Below are positions 23,282-31,161 of a DNA stretch of 44,929 bases, one piece after another (within the stretch, counting starts at the first letter, position 1; each line of letters begins with the position of its first letter). Made by a program: the position numbers and the translations under genes. The notes beneath the pieces were generated by a model. The model was given only the letters and a program-made list of their open reading frames with translations. It was not told the DNA's origin and ran no database searches. Origin of the DNA: Myxococcaceae bacterium (GTDB taxonomy: Bacteria; Myxococcota; Myxococcia; Myxococcales; Myxococcaceae); NCBI GenBank assembly GCA_004173515.1, contig SECN01000013.1:1-44929 (forward strand), read 5' to 3'.

Positions 23282-24187
23282 ATGAAGCGCGCCAACCTGG
23301 ATGAGATCTCCGCCTTCATGTCCGTCGTGGACGCGGGCAGCTTCGTGGGCGGAGGCCGGGCCATCGGCTTGACGCGCTCCGCTGCGGGCAAGGCCCTGGC
23401 CCGGCTGGAATCGCGCCTGGGGGTGCGCCTGCTCAACCGCACGACGCGCCAGTTGAGCCTCACCGACGAGGGCCGGGTGTTCCATGAACACTGCCTGCAA
23501 GTCCTCGCGGCCGTGGACGAAGCGGAAGCCAGCGTCGGGCAGCGCACGGGTGTCCCCCGGGGCGTCCTGCGGCTCACCGTGCCTGGCGCCTTCGGAAGAC
23601 TGCATGTCCTGCCCTTGCTTCAGGACTACCTGCGGGCCTGGCCCGAGGTCCAGGTGGAGGTCAGCTTCAGCGACCGTGTCGCGGACATCATCGAGGAGGG
23701 ATACGACCTGGCCGTGCGCATCAATGCGTCCAACACCGATTCGCGCCTGGTCTCCCGGGTCGTGGCGCAACACCGGGCCATCGTCTGCGCCGCCCCCGCC
23801 TACCTCGACGCGCGCGGCGAACCGGACACGCTGGAGGCGCTCGCGGCGCATGACTGCCTGTTCTTCAGCAGCCGGACGCGACGGCAGCACTGGCGTCTGC
23901 GCCCGAAGGACGGCGACTGGGTGACCGTGGAGGGGCGGAGCCGCTTCCGGCTCGACAGTGGCGAGGCGATCCGGGACGCGGCCGTCGCGGGGCTGGGCAT
24001 CGCCTATCTTCCCGGCTTCCTGGTCGACGAGGACCTGGCACGTGGGCGCCTCAAGGCGCTGCTGCCGTCTTGCGAGACAGGGGTCGTGGGGATCATGGCG
24101 ATCTACCCGAGCAAACGGCACCTGCCGGCGAAGGTGCGGCGCCTCATCGACCTGATGGTCGAGCGATGGAGCGCGACGCCGCGCTGA
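23282..24187 (+). CDS. LysR-family transcriptional regulator
   Basis: 301 residues. The helix-turn-helix is in FMSVVDAGSFVGGGRAIGLTRSAAGKALARLE, and NRTTRQLSLTDEG marks the end of the winged helix. The effector domain ends with YPSKRHLPAKVRRLIDLM, as in the large LysR subgroup linked to small oxidoreductases. GGAAG lies upstream of the ATG. Divergent orientation with the RidA-like gene suggests control of that gene. Confidence 0.93.
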   Translation: MKRANLDEISAFMSVVDAGSFVGGGRAIGLTRSAAGKALARLESRLGVRLLNRTTRQLSLTDEGRVFHEHCLQVLAAVDEAEASVGQRTGVPRGVLRLTVPGAFGRLHVLPLLQDYLRAWPEVQVEVSFSDRVADIIEEGYDLAVRINASNTDSRLVSRVVAQHRAIVCAAPAYLDARGEPDTLEALAAHDCLFFSSRTRRQHWRLRPKDGDWVTVEGRSRFRLDSGEAIRDAAVAGLGIAYLPGFLVDEDLARGRLKALLPSCETGVVGIMAIYPSKRHLPAKVRRLIDLMVERWSATPR

Positions 24188-24375
24188 CGCCGCAGGCTGT
24201 GGACATTTTGCTCCTACTGGAGTGATGCAGCCGGAGTGCGCGGGAAGACAGACATCTCGTTCTTCTGGTGGGAAGGATTGACCTCAGGAGAACGCCTACC
24301 CTTGACCCGTGATGGATGTATCGTCTTCCAGCCGTCTGAGACCCTCTTCTGGCAACTGAACGCGGAGGCGTCACC

Positions 24376-24687
24376 ATGCGGAACCGGATGATGGGAATGA
24401 CTGGAGTTGTCGCGCTGCTGTTGTCCGTTGGCTGTGGTCCCCAGCAGATGGGCGAAGAGATGGCCCCGGGGACGCCGCTGGCGGACGATTCCACTTCGGA
24501 GGTCCAGGCTTCGGACCTCAATGACTTCCTTTTCTGTGTGGAGGAGAGCGCGGGCGAGGTCCCCCTGTGTGTGACGACCTGCTTGAACAATGCCCCTGTC
24601 CTCTCCCTGATCCCCTGCCTGTCGGCATCATGCTCGACCAACATCACGGACATCTCCGTGAACTGCCTGGGCAAGCTCTTCCAGTAG
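24376..24687 (+). CDS. Small cysteine-rich lipoprotein
   Basis: 103 residues with a lipoprotein signal peptide ending in LLLSVGC, followed by an acidic Thr/Ser-rich linker. The C-terminal 50 residues contain five cysteines, suggesting a small disulfide-bonded domain. A GGAGG site lies upstream of the ATG. No family is recognised. The 188 bases before it hold no gene. A strong hairpin follows. Confidence 0.72.
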   Translation: MRNRMMGMTGVVALLLSVGCGPQQMGEEMAPGTPLADDSTSEVQASDLNDFLFCVEESAGEVPLCVTTCLNNAPVLSLIPCLSASCSTNITDISVNCLGKLFQ

Positions 24688-24698
24688 CAGGGCCCGCG

Positions 24699-24742
24699 GG
24701 GGCCGGTGTGCACGCGACGTCGCGGTCGTGAACACCGGCCCC
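24699..24742. terminator. Bidirectional hairpin between convergent genes
   Basis: GGGGCCGGTGT pairs perfectly with ACACCGGCCCC (11 base pairs). The loop itself holds a smaller GCGACGTCGC palindrome. It lies 12 bases after the small lipoprotein and 54 bases beyond the end of the convergent TerB-like gene, so it can serve both. Confidence 0.75.
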
Positions 24743-24796
24743 GGCGCGGGGGCGACCTCGCCTCACGGCGAGGGCGTAAGCCATCCCCGCAGCCGC

Positions 24797-25228
24797 TCAG
24801 AGCAGCTTCGCCATGATCTCGCGCTCGCGCTGATCGAGCTTGATCGAAGCGAGCGCCCAGTCGATGAGTTCGTCCGTGACCGACACGTCGAGGCCGAAGG
24901 CCCTGGCGGCCTCGTTCACCGACGCGCGCTCCTCGGCCGCGACCTCTCCGTCGGCGCAGGCCACCTCGACGAGCATGCGCAGCAGGGAGACGCGCAGCTC
25001 GCGAATCTCGATCTTGCTGACGATGTCGGTGAGGCGGCCAGGCTTCTGGAACTCCCCCTCGATGAGCGCGGCGACCTCCTCATCGCGGGGCGACAGGCCC
25101 ATGCCCAGCACCACCTCGTCGAGCTGCTGGCGCTCGTCCTCGGTGATGCGGCCATCGCTCGCCGCCACGTTGGCCATGGCCTGGACGAACGCCAGCAACT
25201 GCTCCTGAGGGTACTCGTCGCGCGTCAT
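24797..25228 (-). CDS. TerB-like (tellurite resistance/co-chaperone fold) protein
   Basis: 143 residues. Two similar helical halves each carry an acidic calcium/metal-type loop (ASDGRITEDERQQL and CADGEVAAEERASV), the signature of the TerB/DUF533 helical family. These proteins appear both in tellurite-resistance operons and as stand-alone cytoplasmic proteins in many bacteria. No other ter gene is nearby, so resistance should not be inferred. No signal peptide. Confidence 0.85.
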   Translation of the reverse strand: MTRDEYPQEQLLAFVQAMANVAASDGRITEDERQQLDEVVLGMGLSPRDEEVAALIEGEFQKPGRLTDIVSKIEIRELRVSLLRMLVEVACADGEVAAEERASVNEAARAFGLDVSVTDELIDWALASIKLDQREREIMAKLL

Positions 25229-25274
25229 GTCGTCTCCGGGTTGTTCGGCCGACGCAGGATAAGGGGCACCCGAG

Positions 25275-25297
25275 GGGAACGAAAACGGTTTCGTCCC
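25275..25297 (-). terminator. Hairpin terminator after the minus-strand lipoprotein
   Basis: ACGAAA pairs with TTTCGT around an ACGG loop, extended by GGG/CCC with one bulged base. It lies 26 bases beyond the stop at 25323, in the transcription direction of that gene. Confidence 0.65.
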
Positions 25298-25322
25298 TTC
25301 TGGGATTGCAGCAGTGCGTCGC

Positions 25323-25607
25323 TCAACCGCCGTAGCAGTTCAGGGTCGAGCCACCACAGTAGCTGGTGCCCGAGTTGCTCCAGGAGCCCGCCGAGTTGGT
25401 GCAGATCTGGTTCTGTCGGCGCTCCAGGGTGGGCGTGCAGCATCCGACCTTGATGGTCCGCGTCTGGCCCGGGATGCACGAAGCCTGGGCGGACACCCCC
25501 TGAGGCTCCTCCGTCCGAGAAGTGTCCTCGTCAGGGCTCTCCACGCCACAGCCCACGGCTCCCATCAGACAGGTCGCCAGCAACAGCCCACGCGTCAGGG
25601 TCTTCAT
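25323..25607 (-). CDS. Small cysteine-rich lipoprotein
   Basis: 94 residues with lipobox GAVGC after a short hydrophobic signal, then an acidic linker. The mature C-terminus has six cysteines, including a Cys-Cys pair (KVGCCTPTLERRQNQIC and YCGGSTLNCYGG). The arrangement resembles the small secreted Cys-rich proteins common in myxobacteria, function unknown. The ATG at 25607 is chosen over a start at 25634 because it begins the signal peptide. Divergent from the FG-GAP-like lipoprotein. Confidence 0.75.
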   Translation of the reverse strand: MKTLTRGLLLATCLMGAVGCGVESPDEDTSRTEEPQGVSAQASCIPGQTRTIKVGCCTPTLERRQNQICTNSAGSWSNSGTSYCGGSTLNCYGG

Positions 25608-25701
25608 GTGTCGCTCCCGGTGGTCGGAATCCAAGCGGGGCGGGATGTTACCAAGGATTCCGGACCCAAGTAGGACTTCAATTATTTCTTGATTTACTAA
25701 T

Positions 25702-25707
25702 TATACT
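25702..25707 (+). promoter_or_regulatory. Possible -10 element in an AT-rich patch
   Basis: TATACT lies inside a 30-base AT-rich stretch (25676-25707) that stands out in this 70% GC window, about 65 bases before the lipoprotein start. No good -35 hexamer is correctly spaced, so a sigma-70 assignment is weak. Confidence 0.35.
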
Positions 25708-25723
25708 GGCTCCTGACAGCATT

Positions 25724-25766
25724 CTCCCACGGGCCTTCGCGAGCTTCCTCGCGAGCCCCGTGGGAG
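25724..25766 (+). promoter_or_regulatory. Hairpin that pairs with the ribosome binding site
   Basis: CTCCCACGGG (25724-25733) pairs perfectly with CCCGTGGGAG (25757-25766). An inner stem of seven pairs (TCGCGAG with CTCGCGA) closes a CTTC loop. The right arm contains the GGGAG ribosome site of the gene starting at 25772. In the mRNA the site would be buried, which suggests translational control such as a protein-binding, antisense or temperature switch. Confidence 0.6.
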
Positions 25767-25771
25767 ACACC

Positions 25772-26563
25772 ATGAAGAACGTGTCACGGACGAATGGGAT
25801 GGGACGTGGGATGGCGACGCTCGCGGCCGTCGTGCTCGGGCTCGGCTGTGGAGGCGCTCCCGAGGAGCAGCCAGCGGATCCGGTCCCCGCGACCCAGCAG
25901 GCGCCGCTCACCGCTTCTGGCGACTTCGACGGCGACGGCACCGTCGACCAGCTCACCACCAGCCTGACGGGCATCTCCATCTTCCACCCGTCCAAGGGGA
26001 CGACGAAGTTCTACGGCTTCAGCGGCAGCTTCGCCGTCAACAACACCTCCATGGACCTGGATGGGACCGCGGGCCTGGAGGTGGTGGTCGTCACTAGCGG
26101 CGGCATCAGCGTCATCACCGACAAGAAGGGGACGTCGCAGTTCTATTCCTTCTCCGGCAACTTCTCGATCGTGAACGTGAGCGACACGGACGGGTTGGCG
26201 GGCGCGGAGATCGTCACGGCCTCGCTTGGCGGCATCAGCGTCATCCGGCATCGCAGCGCGAGCAGCTATTTCTATCCGTTCTCCGGGACGTATCAGATCA
26301 ACACCGTGGTCGACACGAACGGCGTCTCGGGCGCGGACATCGTCGTGGTGGCCAGGAACAGCAGCAGCCAGGGCATCGCCATCATCCACGACTCGAACCG
26401 CACCTCGCAGTACTACGCCTTCAGCACGAACTTCACCATCACCGCGGCGTGTGACTCGGACGGGGTCGCGGGCGCGGAGCTCTTCATCACGGCGTCCCCG
26501 AACAAATACATCCTCAAGGACCGGACCGGGCAGACGACGACCACGACCCAGACGGGCTGCTGA
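25772..26563 (+). CDS. FG-GAP-like repeat lipoprotein
   Basis: 263 residues with lipobox-type LGLGC after the signal peptide. The mature protein has a DFDGDGTVDQ calcium-loop, then at least four repeats of about 42 residues built on DTDGxAGAEIV...GGISVI...SQFYSFSGNFSI, the pattern of a small beta-propeller or solenoid. The acidic Asp-rich loops probably bind calcium. The ATG at 25772 is preferred over the GTG at 25760 because GGGAGA is correctly spaced. Its ribosome site lies in the hairpin at 25724-25766. Confidence 0.8.
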   Translation: MKNVSRTNGMGRGMATLAAVVLGLGCGGAPEEQPADPVPATQQAPLTASGDFDGDGTVDQLTTSLTGISIFHPSKGTTKFYGFSGSFAVNNTSMDLDGTAGLEVVVVTSGGISVITDKKGTSQFYSFSGNFSIVNVSDTDGLAGAEIVTASLGGISVIRHRSASSYFYPFSGTYQINTVVDTNGVSGADIVVVARNSSSQGIAIIHDSNRTSQYYAFSTNFTITAACDSDGVAGAELFITASPNKYILKDRTGQTTTTTQTGC

Positions 26564-26573
26564 AGACAGACCT

Positions 26574-26604
26574 GGCCGCGCCTTCCCTTCCAGGAGGCGC
26601 GGTC
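26574..26604 (+). terminator. Hairpin terminator after the FG-GAP-like lipoprotein
   Basis: CCGCGCC pairs with GGCGCGG around a 13-base loop, with two more outer pairs including one G-T. It begins 11 bases after the stop codon. Confidence 0.55.
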
Positions 26605-26667
26605 ATGGAGGGCGGCGCAACCCCCAACAGGTCCACGCGGCGGTCCATGGGGACGTGGCGCCGTGGC

Positions 26668-27567
26668 TCACGTGCCGCGCTCGAATTCGGAATAGACGGC
26701 GCGCAGATGGTCGACGAAGAGGCGGACGCGCCGTTCGTTGCGGTGCGCCGCGCGGTACAGCGCGTGGATGACGACGGGCTCCGACTCCCAGCCGGGCAGC
26801 AGGTGGCGGAGCCGCCGCTCCCGGAGGTCCTCGGCGACGAACCACTCCGGAAAGAGCGCGACACCCACCCCCTGCAACGCGAGGTCACGCAGGACGTTCC
26901 CCGCGTTGGACGAACACCGCACCTTCATCCGTACGTGGGCCGTCTCCGTGCCGTTGACGAGCTTCCAGGTCTCGGTCACCGCATCGCGGACGGGTGACAC
27001 CGCCAGGTGCTCACCGAGCGACGCAGGCGTCTTCGGCTCGCCATGACGGCGCACGTACTGCGGCGAGGCGACGACGATGCGGCCCCAGCGCGAGAGCGGG
27101 TGCGCGATGATCTCCGTCGAGAGTGGCGGAAGCGCCGCGACCCGGATCGCGACGTCGATGTCCTCCAGCACGAGGTCCACGAGGCGGTCCTCGAAGCGGA
27201 GGTCGAACCGGAGGGCAGGATGCTTCGCGAGCAGCGTCGCGAACGGGGACGCACCGTTGCGAAAGCCGAGGGTCACGGGAAGGCTGATCCGCAATGTTCC
27301 CTCCAGCCCTCCGCTGCGTCCGACCGCCTGCGCCTCGTCGACCTCGCGCAGGATCCGGACGCAGCGTTGGTAGTACTCCTGCCCCGCCGTGGTCACCGTC
27401 ATCCGGCGGGTCGTGCGTGCCACGAGCTGCGATCCGAGTTCGCGCTCGAGCGCCGAGATCTGACGGCTCACGGCGGCGACCGAAACATGCAGTTGCTTGC
27501 CCGCCGCCGACAGGCTGCCAGCTTCGACCACCCGAACAAACGTCGTCATTCTCGCGAAGAGATCCAC
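26668..27567 (-). CDS. LysR-family transcriptional regulator
   Basis: 299 residues from a GTG at 27567. The DNA-binding domain (MTTFVRVVEAGSLSAAGKQLHVSVAAVSRQISALERELG) and a normal effector domain are present. The start is uncertain: the frame stays open to 27765, but the extra residues are unlike a LysR N-terminus and would overlap the divergent dehydrogenase. An ATG at 27546 would cut close to the first helix. No good ribosome site is visible for any start. It is divergent from the SDR at 27662, probably its target. Confidence 0.88.
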   Translation of the reverse strand: MDLFARMTTFVRVVEAGSLSAAGKQLHVSVAAVSRQISALERELGSQLVARTTRRMTVTTAGQEYYQRCVRILREVDEAQAVGRSGGLEGTLRISLPVTLGFRNGASPFATLLAKHPALRFDLRFEDRLVDLVLEDIDVAIRVAALPPLSTEIIAHPLSRWGRIVVASPQYVRRHGEPKTPASLGEHLAVSPVRDAVTETWKLVNGTETAHVRMKVRCSSNAGNVLRDLALQGVGVALFPEWFVAEDLRERRLRHLLPGWESEPVVIHALYRAAHRNERRVRLFVDHLRAVYSEFERGT

Positions 27568-27661
27568 TGGCGGGAGCTTCAGGGATTCTTGATCGGGATG
27601 CAAAGGTGCTTCACGCCCGTTCGGGCTACCGGGAAGACATCTTGAAGCGCACCGTCCGGGG

Positions 27662-28417
27662 ATGAACTGGACGAACGCATACACAGGAAAGAGGGCCCTC
27701 GTCAGCGGCGCGGGCTCGGGCATCGGGGAGGCGGCCGCTGTCGCGCTGCGCGCGGCGGGGGCCACGGTCTACGGCCTGACGAGCAACCCGACGACCCTCG
27801 CGGCCGCGCGCGCGAAGCATCCGGAGATCCGCTGGCTCTCCGCCGATCTGGGCAAGCGCGCCGAGGTCGAACTCGCGGTCAAGAGCGCCACCGCCGAGGG
27901 TCGACTCGACCTCCTCGTGAACAACGCCGGCATCTACAAGTTCGCGAGCCTCGAAGCCTCCGAGGAGGCGATGGTGAGGAGCCAGTTCGACGTCAACGTC
28001 CTCGGCGCGATCTTCCTGACGCAGGCAGCGTTGCCGGCACTCCGCGCGAGCCGTGGAGCGATCGTGAACGTGAGTTCGACGTCGGCGCGGAAGGCGAGCC
28101 CCGGTCAGGTCGTCTACGCGGCGACGAAAGGCGCGCTCGAGTCATTCACGCGAGCGCTGGCTTCCGAGCTAGCGACGGATGGCATCCGCGTGAACGCCGT
28201 CGCGCCAGGACCGACGATGACGGGCGGGATCGCGAAGATCGACATGCCCCCGGAGGTGCGCGCGGCCGCGATGGAGCAGATGCCGAAGATGATCCCCCTC
28301 GGTCGGACCGGAACCGCCGAGGAGGTCGCGCACTGGATCCTGACGCTCGGTGATCCGGGGGTGACCTGGGTCACCGGTCAGATCGTCGGCGTCGACGGTG
28401 GAATGACAGCGGGCTGA
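27662..28417 (+). CDS. Short-chain dehydrogenase/reductase
   Basis: 251 residues, classical SDR length. SGAGSGIG is the cofactor loop, NNAGIY the conserved strand, NVSST the catalytic Ser region and YAATK the Tyr-Lys pair. The C-terminal VTGQIVGVDGGM is typical of 3-oxoacyl-ACP-reductase-like and other NAD(P)-dependent SDRs. The substrate is unknown. Divergent from the LysR at 26668-27567. A run of nine G residues lies just after the gene at 28431-28439. Confidence 0.92.
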   Translation: MNWTNAYTGKRALVSGAGSGIGEAAAVALRAAGATVYGLTSNPTTLAAARAKHPEIRWLSADLGKRAEVELAVKSATAEGRLDLLVNNAGIYKFASLEASEEAMVRSQFDVNVLGAIFLTQAALPALRASRGAIVNVSSTSARKASPGQVVYAATKGALESFTRALASELATDGIRVNAVAPGPTMTGGIAKIDMPPEVRAAAMEQMPKMIPLGRTGTAEEVAHWILTLGDPGVTWVTGQIVGVDGGMTAG

Positions 28418-28470
28418 ACTGCTCGCGGGCGGGGGGGGGAGAGCCACGGGACCTTCCAGCCCGCCTGGGC

Positions 28471-30182
28471 TCAGCGGATCCCGACGAAGTCGACACCCGC
28501 CGAGGAGATCTGGTCGTTCCAGGGGCCTCCCGCGACGGAGTTGATGTCGCCCACGCTCTGGGTGGTGCCCAGGCACCTGCCCGTTCGCGAGGGATGTTCA
28601 CAGAGGGTCGCGCGATAGGGGCCGAGGATCCTGACGGAGGACAGGATGTCATCGAAGCCCCGGTCGCCCAGGTATCCGACGCCCGACGTGAGGTGCAGGA
28701 GGTTGCCTTCGAACTGGCCGTGCTCGTAGAGGTACACCCCGTCCGCGGCGGAGTAGGCCTGGACGGCATACGTGTAGTCGCCCTGCGTGGCCTTGTAGCC
28801 CGTCCCGTAGTCCGAATACGCCCAATTGCTCAGGCCGCCGGGGGCCTTCTTCACCACCACGCTCCAGAGCTGGAAGGGGAAGCGTGAACTCACCCGCCCA
28901 TGAAGCTGGAGGGCGCGGTCGCTCGGGCTGCCCGAGAGCGCTCCGAGCTGGGAGTTGACGAAGCCGCCCAGGAAGCCGTTGCTCACCGCGCTCGTCACCG
29001 TCCGCGAGGTGAAGGCGAGGTGCGTGTAGTCATCCATCGTGTCGGATTGGACGTAGCTTCCATCCGTGTGCATCCAACCCGCCCAGCTCCCCTTCAGGGC
29101 CAGGGCGTGCCAGGAGCGCCCCGGGGCGGCATTCTGGAGGAACGCGTTGATGCCATACCAGCGTGCCTGGGCGTCGCCGCCCAGGGTGTAGGAGATGTTC
29201 CTGAAGGCGGTGCCGAAATCGCCCGGCAGGATGCTGGCGGCGGGGAGCAGCCGGTAGTTGAGGGCCAGGATGGCGTCGATGAGCCCCGCTCCCGGGAAGT
29301 CCATCATCATCACCCCCGCGCGCTGGACGTTGCCGCCCACCAGGTGGTCGATGGCGAAGTCATTGACGCCCCGGATGGCCATTCCATCACCTCCGGCCAC
29401 CATGTTGGGGAAGGCGGCCACGGAGGAGCCACTGAGGAAGTTCACAAACAGCGTGGGAGGCGCCCCCGCGTTCGTCCGCCCCAGGTGGTCCCGGACCTTG
29501 TCCCACTTGTTGTCGATGTCGAAGATCGTGGATACGGTCCAATCATCCTGGAGGTTCAGCGCGCCCCAGTTCACGCCGTAGGCTCCACCGCTGAAGTTGT
29601 CCAGGATGACAATCTTGCCGCGCACCTCTCCGAGCGTGGGCACATGGGTGCCTCGCCAGACATGGGGGCTGTAGGCGGGCTGGTTGCGATACCACTCGAA
29701 GGTCTGTTGGAAGCTCCGGCTGTTGCCCTCCGGGGTGTGCTCCTCCTTCACCCGCAGAGGATCGTTTCGCCGGGATGCTCGCGCAGGAACTGGGTGGTGG
29801 TCGTCAACACGTCGTCGAAGTTGGCGTTCAGGTAGACGACGCCGTGGTGGATGGCGAACCGGTCGCCGATGTGGCGACACCGGATGTCCAAGGCCCGCAG
29901 GCCCGCGTCGAGCTGGGCCCGCAGGCTCAGGGATTGGGTCTGGGTGAGGTCGCCACCCGTCGAGGTGAACGCCATGGAGTCATGGGTGCCCGGCAGCGAC
30001 AGGGATGCGAGGCTCGCCGAGCCGGGCATCCAGCTCAACCAGTCGGGATGACTGGTTTCGATGCTGCCGGAGTGGTTGTAGTAGCGCCCACGGGCGGCGG
30101 CGGGGGTGGTCGCGAGCAGCGCGAGGAAGAGCACCGCCGCGGCGTTGCGCGGTCGGCGGGCAGGGAACGTCCGGTGGGACAT
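28471..30182 (-). pseudogene. PI-PLC X-domain/beta-gamma-crystallin protein broken by a frameshift
   Basis: The gene starts at 30182 with a signal peptide, then LSLPGTHDSM and LDIRCRH, the first catalytic part of a phosphatidylinositol-specific phospholipase C. FAIHHG carries the second His. After HPGETIL the frame ends at 29748-29750. In another frame the protein resumes at once with RVKEEHTPEGNS, continues through the rest of the PLC domain, and ends in a beta-gamma-crystallin domain (GVYLYEHGQFEG, SSVRILGPYRA, DQISSAGV). Adding one base at about 29753-29763 restores one protein of about 570 residues. Either the gene is inactivated or the sequence has an error; slippage is less likely because no slippery run is present. 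Confidence 0.82.
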
Positions 30183-30244
30183 GGGGCCTCGGGGGAGGAA
30201 GGTGATGCGTGGTGTGAACGCAACCACACGCGAAGTGTGCGCTG

Positions 30245-30272
30245 TTGACCGGGATGCTGTCTTCTTTTGAAT
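30245..30272 (+). promoter_or_regulatory. Possible promoter for the alpha/beta hydrolase
   Basis: TTGACC and TTGAAT are 16 bases apart, about 64 bases before the ATG at 30336. The -35 is good and the -10 poor. It lies in the 153-base region divergent from the PI-PLC gene. Confidence 0.3.
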
Positions 30273-30335
30273 CGCGGGGCGCTTCACCGCCCGTGCGACG
30301 TCGGGCCCTGATGGGATGGGCCCGGGGGAATCGCC

Positions 30336-31112
30336 ATGCTCACTCGCCGGACGTTGATGACAGCCCTTGCCGCCGGTGGAGGGTTCGCCCTCCTGGGCAA
30401 CAGCGCCGCCGCACCCAAGCCGACGCTCCAGAGCCGGAACGTGGTGTTGGTCCATGGGGCCTACGCGGACGGATCCTGCTGGAGCGAGGTCATCGCGAGG
30501 CTCCAGCGACAGGGGCTGCGCGCCACGGCGGTGCAGAACCCCCTGACGTCCCTGGCGGACGACGTGGCGGCGACCCGGCGCATCCTGGCCCTTCAGGAAG
30601 GGCCCACGGTGCTGGTGGGTCACTCCTGGGCGGGAACGGTCATCAGCGAGGCCGGCGTCGACCCGAAGGTGTCCGGGCTGGTCTACGTCGCCGCGCGCGC
30701 GCCCGATGCCGGCGAGGACTACGCGGCGCTCGCGAAGCGCTTTCCAACGCCTCCCGCGAACGCGGGCCTCGTCCATGCCGACGGCTTCGCCCAGCTGAGC
30801 GAGGAAGCCTTCCTGCGGGACTTCGCGAACGGTGTGGAGACGTCCAAGGCGCGCGTCCTCTACGCGGTCCAGGGGCGGATCTCCGACACGCTCTTTCAAT
30901 CCAGGACGACGGCGGCGGCGTGGAAGACGAAGCCCTCCTGGTACGCGATTTCAAAGCAGGACCGGACCACGGCCCCGGAGCTCGAAAGGTTCCTCGCCCA
31001 GCGCATGAAGGCGACAGCGATTGAACTCGACTCCGGGCACCTTTCGCTGATCACCCACGCCGAGCAGATCTCCAACCTGATTTTGCAGGCCGCCCGCGCG
31101 AAGGCTGGATGA
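30336..31112 (+). CDS. Exported alpha/beta hydrolase
   Basis: 258 residues. The N-terminus MLTRRTLMTALAAGGGFALLG looks like a Tat or Sec signal with a twin arginine. LVHGAYADGS is the oxyanion strand, and S97 in GHSWAG is the nucleophile. A C-terminal His in SGHLSL completes the triad. It belongs to the MhpC/esterase-like alpha/beta hydrolase group (often annotated salicylate-esterase-like); the substrate is unknown. It is followed by a hairpin and a convergent lipoprotein gene. Confidence 0.9.
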   Translation: MLTRRTLMTALAAGGGFALLGNSAAAPKPTLQSRNVVLVHGAYADGSCWSEVIARLQRQGLRATAVQNPLTSLADDVAATRRILALQEGPTVLVGHSWAGTVISEAGVDPKVSGLVYVAARAPDAGEDYAALAKRFPTPPANAGLVHADGFAQLSEEAFLRDFANGVETSKARVLYAVQGRISDTLFQSRTTAAAWKTKPSWYAISKQDRTTAPELERFLAQRMKATAIELDSGHLSLITHAEQISNLILQAARAKAG

Positions 31113-31113
31113 A

Positions 31114-31141
31114 GCCCGGCTCCCGCTCCTGGGAACCGGGC
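31114..31141. terminator. Bidirectional hairpin between convergent genes
   Basis: GCCCGGCTCCC pairs with GGGAACCGGGC (one mismatch) around a six-base loop, directly after the hydrolase stop and 21 bases beyond the stop of the convergent gene. Confidence 0.65.
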
Positions 31142-31161
31142 CCCTCTTCACGGGGAAGCTG

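Noticed and set aside
24188..24375. TTGACC-like hexamers upstream of the small lipoprotein
   Set aside because: No -10 element at 16-18 bases spacing; not enough to call a promoter.
28431..28439. A run of nine G residues after the SDR gene
   Set aside because: It lies between convergent genes, where it can change no protein or obvious promoter; probably neutral.
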